Assembly (NCBI GenBank): GCA_950022655.1
Contig: OX465587.1
Coordinates: 29,949,716-30,013,715, forward strand
Reading direction: 5' to 3'
DNA: 64,000 bases
Source of the DNA: Alentia gelatinosa
Taxonomy: Eukaryota > Annelida > Polychaeta > Phyllodocida > Polynoidae
Part shown: piece by piece, positions 61,401 to 64,000 of the stretch
How positions within the stretch are numbered: the stretch's first letter is position 1
Layout of the letters: every line of letters begins with the position of its first letter
The notes under the pieces: model-generated
What the model was told of the DNA's origin: nothing
What the model saw: the letters and a program-made list of their open reading frames with translations, nothing else
Databases searched by the model: none
Translations under genes and position numbers: made by a program

Positions 61401-64000
61401 GAACCATCGGCAAACTTTTGGCACAGCTGACCCAATATCGGTCAATGGAAATGACACAACTTGTGAAATGCCCCACGACTTTTTCTGCTTAGATTATGCA
61501 ATGTGGCACCACCCACCACTGAGTGAAAGCTTGATCACTGAGAGAAATCTACTACCCTTCTATACCAACACACGCTTGGTGGCACCACTGACAGACTTTC
61601 CCATTAACTCAAAAGATCTACACCCTTTTCGTCGGCCAATGGAAATAGGCTTATAGGGGAATTTCTTTTAAACTAATTTCATCATTTGTAATAATAAATG
61701 AATCTGCCTAATTATCTCAGTAATTCTCCATCTAACACCTCCAGATTGCATTTGAGTCATAATTAACATATTTCTGCTAGATTGATAAATAAGCTTTTAT
61801 TTGTTATTATGAAGCACCCACGATACCCTTATAGGGTGTTGCCCGCCAGAAGAGGTGAAGGAGACTATGGACGAGGTATCCTGCCTCGACGATAAATGAC
61901 AAATCCGAAATGGACGAAAGCTCGTGGATTGTCGGCTTCAACTGTCCTTCCCCATCATACTTTGACCAATCTAACCCAAGCCCACATACGACCTCTCCTC
62001 GCACCCCTCTCATAAGATCTCACACTTTCTAAGTGGTATTCTGTATTCCAGTCCAAATAAAGCCACGCCAAGTATACAGTATCCCCGCTAGGTGGCATCA
62101 TTGAGATTATAGGAATCTTTGGGTTGTTCAGCACAAAAGGCAGGCCAGTGAATTCGCAAGGCTCTAAGCATAGTTCGGTGAGAATTCTTTTCCCATAAGA
62201 GCGTAGTGAGAACCTTGTACAGAATACCACTTAGAGAATGTGAGATCTTATGAGAGTGGTGCATAGTGAGAACCTTGTACATAATACAACTTAGAGAGTG
62301 TGAGATCTTATGCGAGGGGCGCGTAGTGAGAACCTTGTACAGAATACCACATAGAGAGTGTGAGATCTTATGAGAGGGGTGCGTAGTGAGAACCTTGTAC
62401 AGAAAACCACTTAGAGAGTGTGAGATCTTATGAGAGGGGTTCATAGTGAGAACCCTTTACAGAATACCACTTAGAGAGTGTGATATCTTATGCGAGGGGT
62501 GTGCACCCCGGGCCTTATACTCTCATTGGCCAAGAACATAAAACAGGGCCTCTGTATTGTCGAAAGTAAGGTTCTTTCTTCATATAACACTCTAATGGTT
62601 CAAAAGTAGACTTTTTTCTGTATGAAACATAACGATATACCAACAAATCTCAAGGAGAAAATGAGGCATATCGGATATATACGAAAAAGTATATAATTTT
62701 AAGTAGAAACCTACCTGAAAAAATCATATCCGATTCTCGTGCTCTGCGTGAACTTTTTCAAATCCTCACGAATCTCGTTCAACAAATTGTCTAAAAACTC
62801 ATCAATATTTTTCACCGTGCCTTCTATCTCGGCTCCTTTGAGGAGAGCCTTAGAGAAGAAGCTGGTGATATTCATCACAGCTTCACTAATATCCATCTCA
62901 TAGAAATCCGCATTCAGGAGTTGTAGCAGCGTGTGCTGGGACTCAGTTCTAATGCGGGTTTTTGAGAGTTTGGTTAAGTATGCAAAATGGCGGATATAAT
63001 CACTAGCATTCTCTGGGTTGGTGAAATACCGTAGAACATCCCACTGGACTTTAGTGTAGAAAGCCATGGTGCTTTCCTCCTTGGCCATGGTTTTGAACAC
63101 ATCAATGTAATGCTCCCTTAGCCTCATCCCACTGTCTTTTATCTCCGTTGCACGCGATCTTAAATTCATAAAAAAATGTTCAAAATGAAGCAGATCATCC
63201 TCCATCTGTTGGGAATTGAGGCGTTTGGCAAGGGATGATTTTGTGGTGGCTCTGTATAATGTATAGTTTTTGTAGTTATCTGAGGCAGTTTGGATATTCA
63301 TCCAGCTTGCTCTTACAAAGTGCCTGATGTCTTTTGTTACAGTCTTCACCAGACCTTGAAGGAAGGTATACTCCTCCCACAAACTTTGATTCATTCTCTG
63401 GAATTCACTGATTAATTTATCCGCAGCCTCTACAGGTTTCTCAAGGACTTTCGTCTTGAATTGGAAAAGATTATAATTCACCATTTTGGCTGATTTTATG
63501 AACTTGTCACGATTGATTTTGATGTTGACACACTCAGTAGCATTGCCTATAGCTATAGACTCCCCACATCGCCTCATTTCCTGAATGGCTGAGATAAATT
63601 TCAGCAGCTGTTTTTTGCATTCCTCATAATACGCAGTTCTATCTCCTGGATGACGCTTCAGAATCTGAATGGGGATGAACGAATGATCATATCTACGTTC
63701 TAACGTGATCCGGAAAGATAGCAAAGGATCACCCGTCCCGTATGCATTGTATATCTCAGTGAGGTTCTCAAGAGCTCTCTGGGCCATGGTTAGACGATTA
63801 AACAACCGATCGTCTATGTTATACCAGAACAACTGCCGTTGGATTATATCCGCATCGGCATAGGTCGTCCCTAGCAGTTCCAGCGAGCGATCAAAACTTG
63901 ATACGATCTCCCAGAAGCCTGTAGCGACATGGTTGAAGGTCCGTTCCTCTACGATTTCCCACCCTCTGATAAAATCATGGAGGATTGCATATCGGACGTT
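58255..64000 (-). CDS. DEG/ENaC (ASC superfamily) sodium channel, 3' part, with large helical ectodomain
   Basis: Three exons join in phase (1286+ , 92 and 221 nt; 532 residues visible), and the gene continues beyond the right edge. The C-terminal part is diagnostic: FFRENYLNLDIYMRALSYEA is the beta12/palm REN block, DIGGSIGLFIGAS is the start of TM2 with the G-A-S selectivity motif, then VFEILDIFLHTGMKVAR leads into a basic cytosolic tail ending GGIFTQSL. The protein should be a trimeric plasma-membrane cation channel. Upstream of the palm strand lie 428 residues that look almost entirely helical, with only three cysteines and six N-glycosylation sequons, unlike the usual cysteine-rich finger/knuckle/thumb. 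Subfamily (ASIC, FaNaC, degenerin) cannot be decided. Confidence 0.9.
58476..58820 (-). repeat. 38-bp minisatellite abutting the DEG/ENaC last-exon acceptor
   Basis: About nine units, on the minus strand GGCATTCTCTGTATTGATC then TATTATTGATTGATTTGCAG. The first unit ends at the true acceptor. About half of the decoy units keep CAG at the same place; others read TACGG or AAG. Unlike the carbonic anhydrase arrays, exon bases beyond the first two are not clearly copied. Confidence 0.88.
58866..59165 (-). repeat. Dispersed repeat family B, copy 5 (inverse)
   Basis: Minus strand TATTTATCTCACCCC and CTTTGACCAAAAGTTGTTGG blocks, inside the last DEG/ENaC intron. Confidence 0.8.
59210..59330 (-). repeat. 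TIR repeat family D, copy 5 (partial, inverse)
   Basis: GACAGCCTTAGCTGTCCATA and GGGGTTATCGTTTAATA blocks. Confidence 0.65.
59335..59470. repeat. Hairpin W, copy 2
   Basis: CCTCTCGTACCGCGTTTCCT and inverse ACAAGGTACGAGAGG, followed by GGTTAACAAGTTTCACTTGT as in copy 1. Confidence 0.8.
59967..60058 (-). CDS. DEG/ENaC exon: palm strand before TM2
   Basis: It encodes (R)ENYLNLDIYMRALSYEAITQ to MTNLW, corresponding to the REN-x-L-x-LDI block before TM2. Acceptor GGTTGCAG, donor TGGA|GTAAGT; phases 2 to 1, consistent with both neighbours. Confidence 0.93.
60110..60845. repeat. Direct duplication in the DEG/ENaC intron
   Basis: ACGACCTGACCATGCTGTAC at 60110 recurs near 60770. The block GTATTTTTACGTTATATGGC followed by GAAACGGTG occurs at 60370 and 60690 with GGGTATATAGTAAT after each. 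Confidence 0.75.
61351..61653. mobile_element. MITE family L, copy 2 (303 bp)
   Basis: TIRs GGCCCTTTTCCATTGACC and inverse GGCCAATGGAAATAGGC; related to 32125-32307 and to family R. Confidence 0.78.
62093..62510. repeat. Repeat family I with 62-bp minisatellite, copy 2
   Basis: GGTGGCATCATTGAGATTAT flank and about six 62-bp units (GAACCTTGTACAGAATACCA, CTTAGAGAGTGTGAGATCTT, ATGAGAGGGGTGCGTAGT). It is longer than the copy at 6 kb. Confidence 0.88.
62715..64000 (-). CDS. DEG/ENaC ectodomain exon (partial, open to window edge)
   Basis: The reading frame is open from the last base of the window to the donor TTCAG|GTAGGT, with no in-frame stop. It encodes 428 residues plus two bases. Composition is rich in Leu, Glu, Lys, Phe and Asn with heptad-like spacing, e.g. 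around LDNLLNEIREDLKKF. Sequons NLT, NAT, NQS, NYT, NAS and NIT support an extracellular location. Only three Cys (EEC, RRC, TEC) are present and there is no membrane segment. Confidence 0.85.

Overview
The window is animal nuclear DNA. It holds two spliced host genes spread over tens of kilobases, GC-richer exons in AT-rich introns, very dense dispersed repeats, and a tyrosine-recombinase retrotransposon of the Ngaro type. My best guess is a marine invertebrate, with a cephalochordate (amphioxus) favoured. The reason is the repeated occurrence of minisatellites built directly on exon-intron junctions, which I recall as a known amphioxus peculiarity. The sequence alone does not prove the species, and molluscs and other invertebrates are not excluded.

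Layout: (1) 1-10.6 kb has no secure gene. It contains miniature TIR elements, dispersed repeats and minisatellites, and a TATA-like motif at 9418. (2) 10.6-34.6 kb (+) carries an alpha-carbonic anhydrase gene. Seven exons join with perfectly consistent phases (278 codons including stop). The zinc histidines are intact, residue 64 is Lys, and the C-terminus looks like a GPI-anchor signal; the signal-peptide exon was not found. Three of its splice junctions have been amplified into tandem arrays inside the introns. (3) 34.7-41.6 kb is repeats and unassigned DNA. (4) 41951-47414 (-) is a nearly pristine Ngaro-type element: gag, an unassigned ORF, RT-RNase H and tyrosine recombinase, bounded by split direct repeats A1/B1-A2/B2. 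It sits in a GAT/AAT microsatellite that itself adjoins a truncated miniature element. (5) 47.5-58 kb holds foldback elements, a LINE reverse-transcriptase remnant (-) and two weak orphan exon candidates (+). (6) 58255-64000 (-) is the 3' part of a DEG/ENaC channel gene. It has a canonical last transmembrane segment and palm strand, preceded by a very large, cysteine-poor, probably helical ectodomain exon that runs off the window. Its last intron also carries a minisatellite abutting the acceptor.

Mobile DNA: the commonest family (called A here, about 283 bp, TIR starting GGCCTGGCGTCCACC) has ten copies, several flanked by TAA or TTA target duplications, which points to a PIF/Harbinger-like MITE. 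Other TIR families (G, U, Y, M, N, X, R/L, pogo-like) and long foldbacks (2.0 kb and 0.9 kb) fill most introns. Nested insertions give a relative order of events in several places.

The two host genes are unrelated in function as far as can be seen. What links them is the structural theme of tandem duplication seeded at splice sites.
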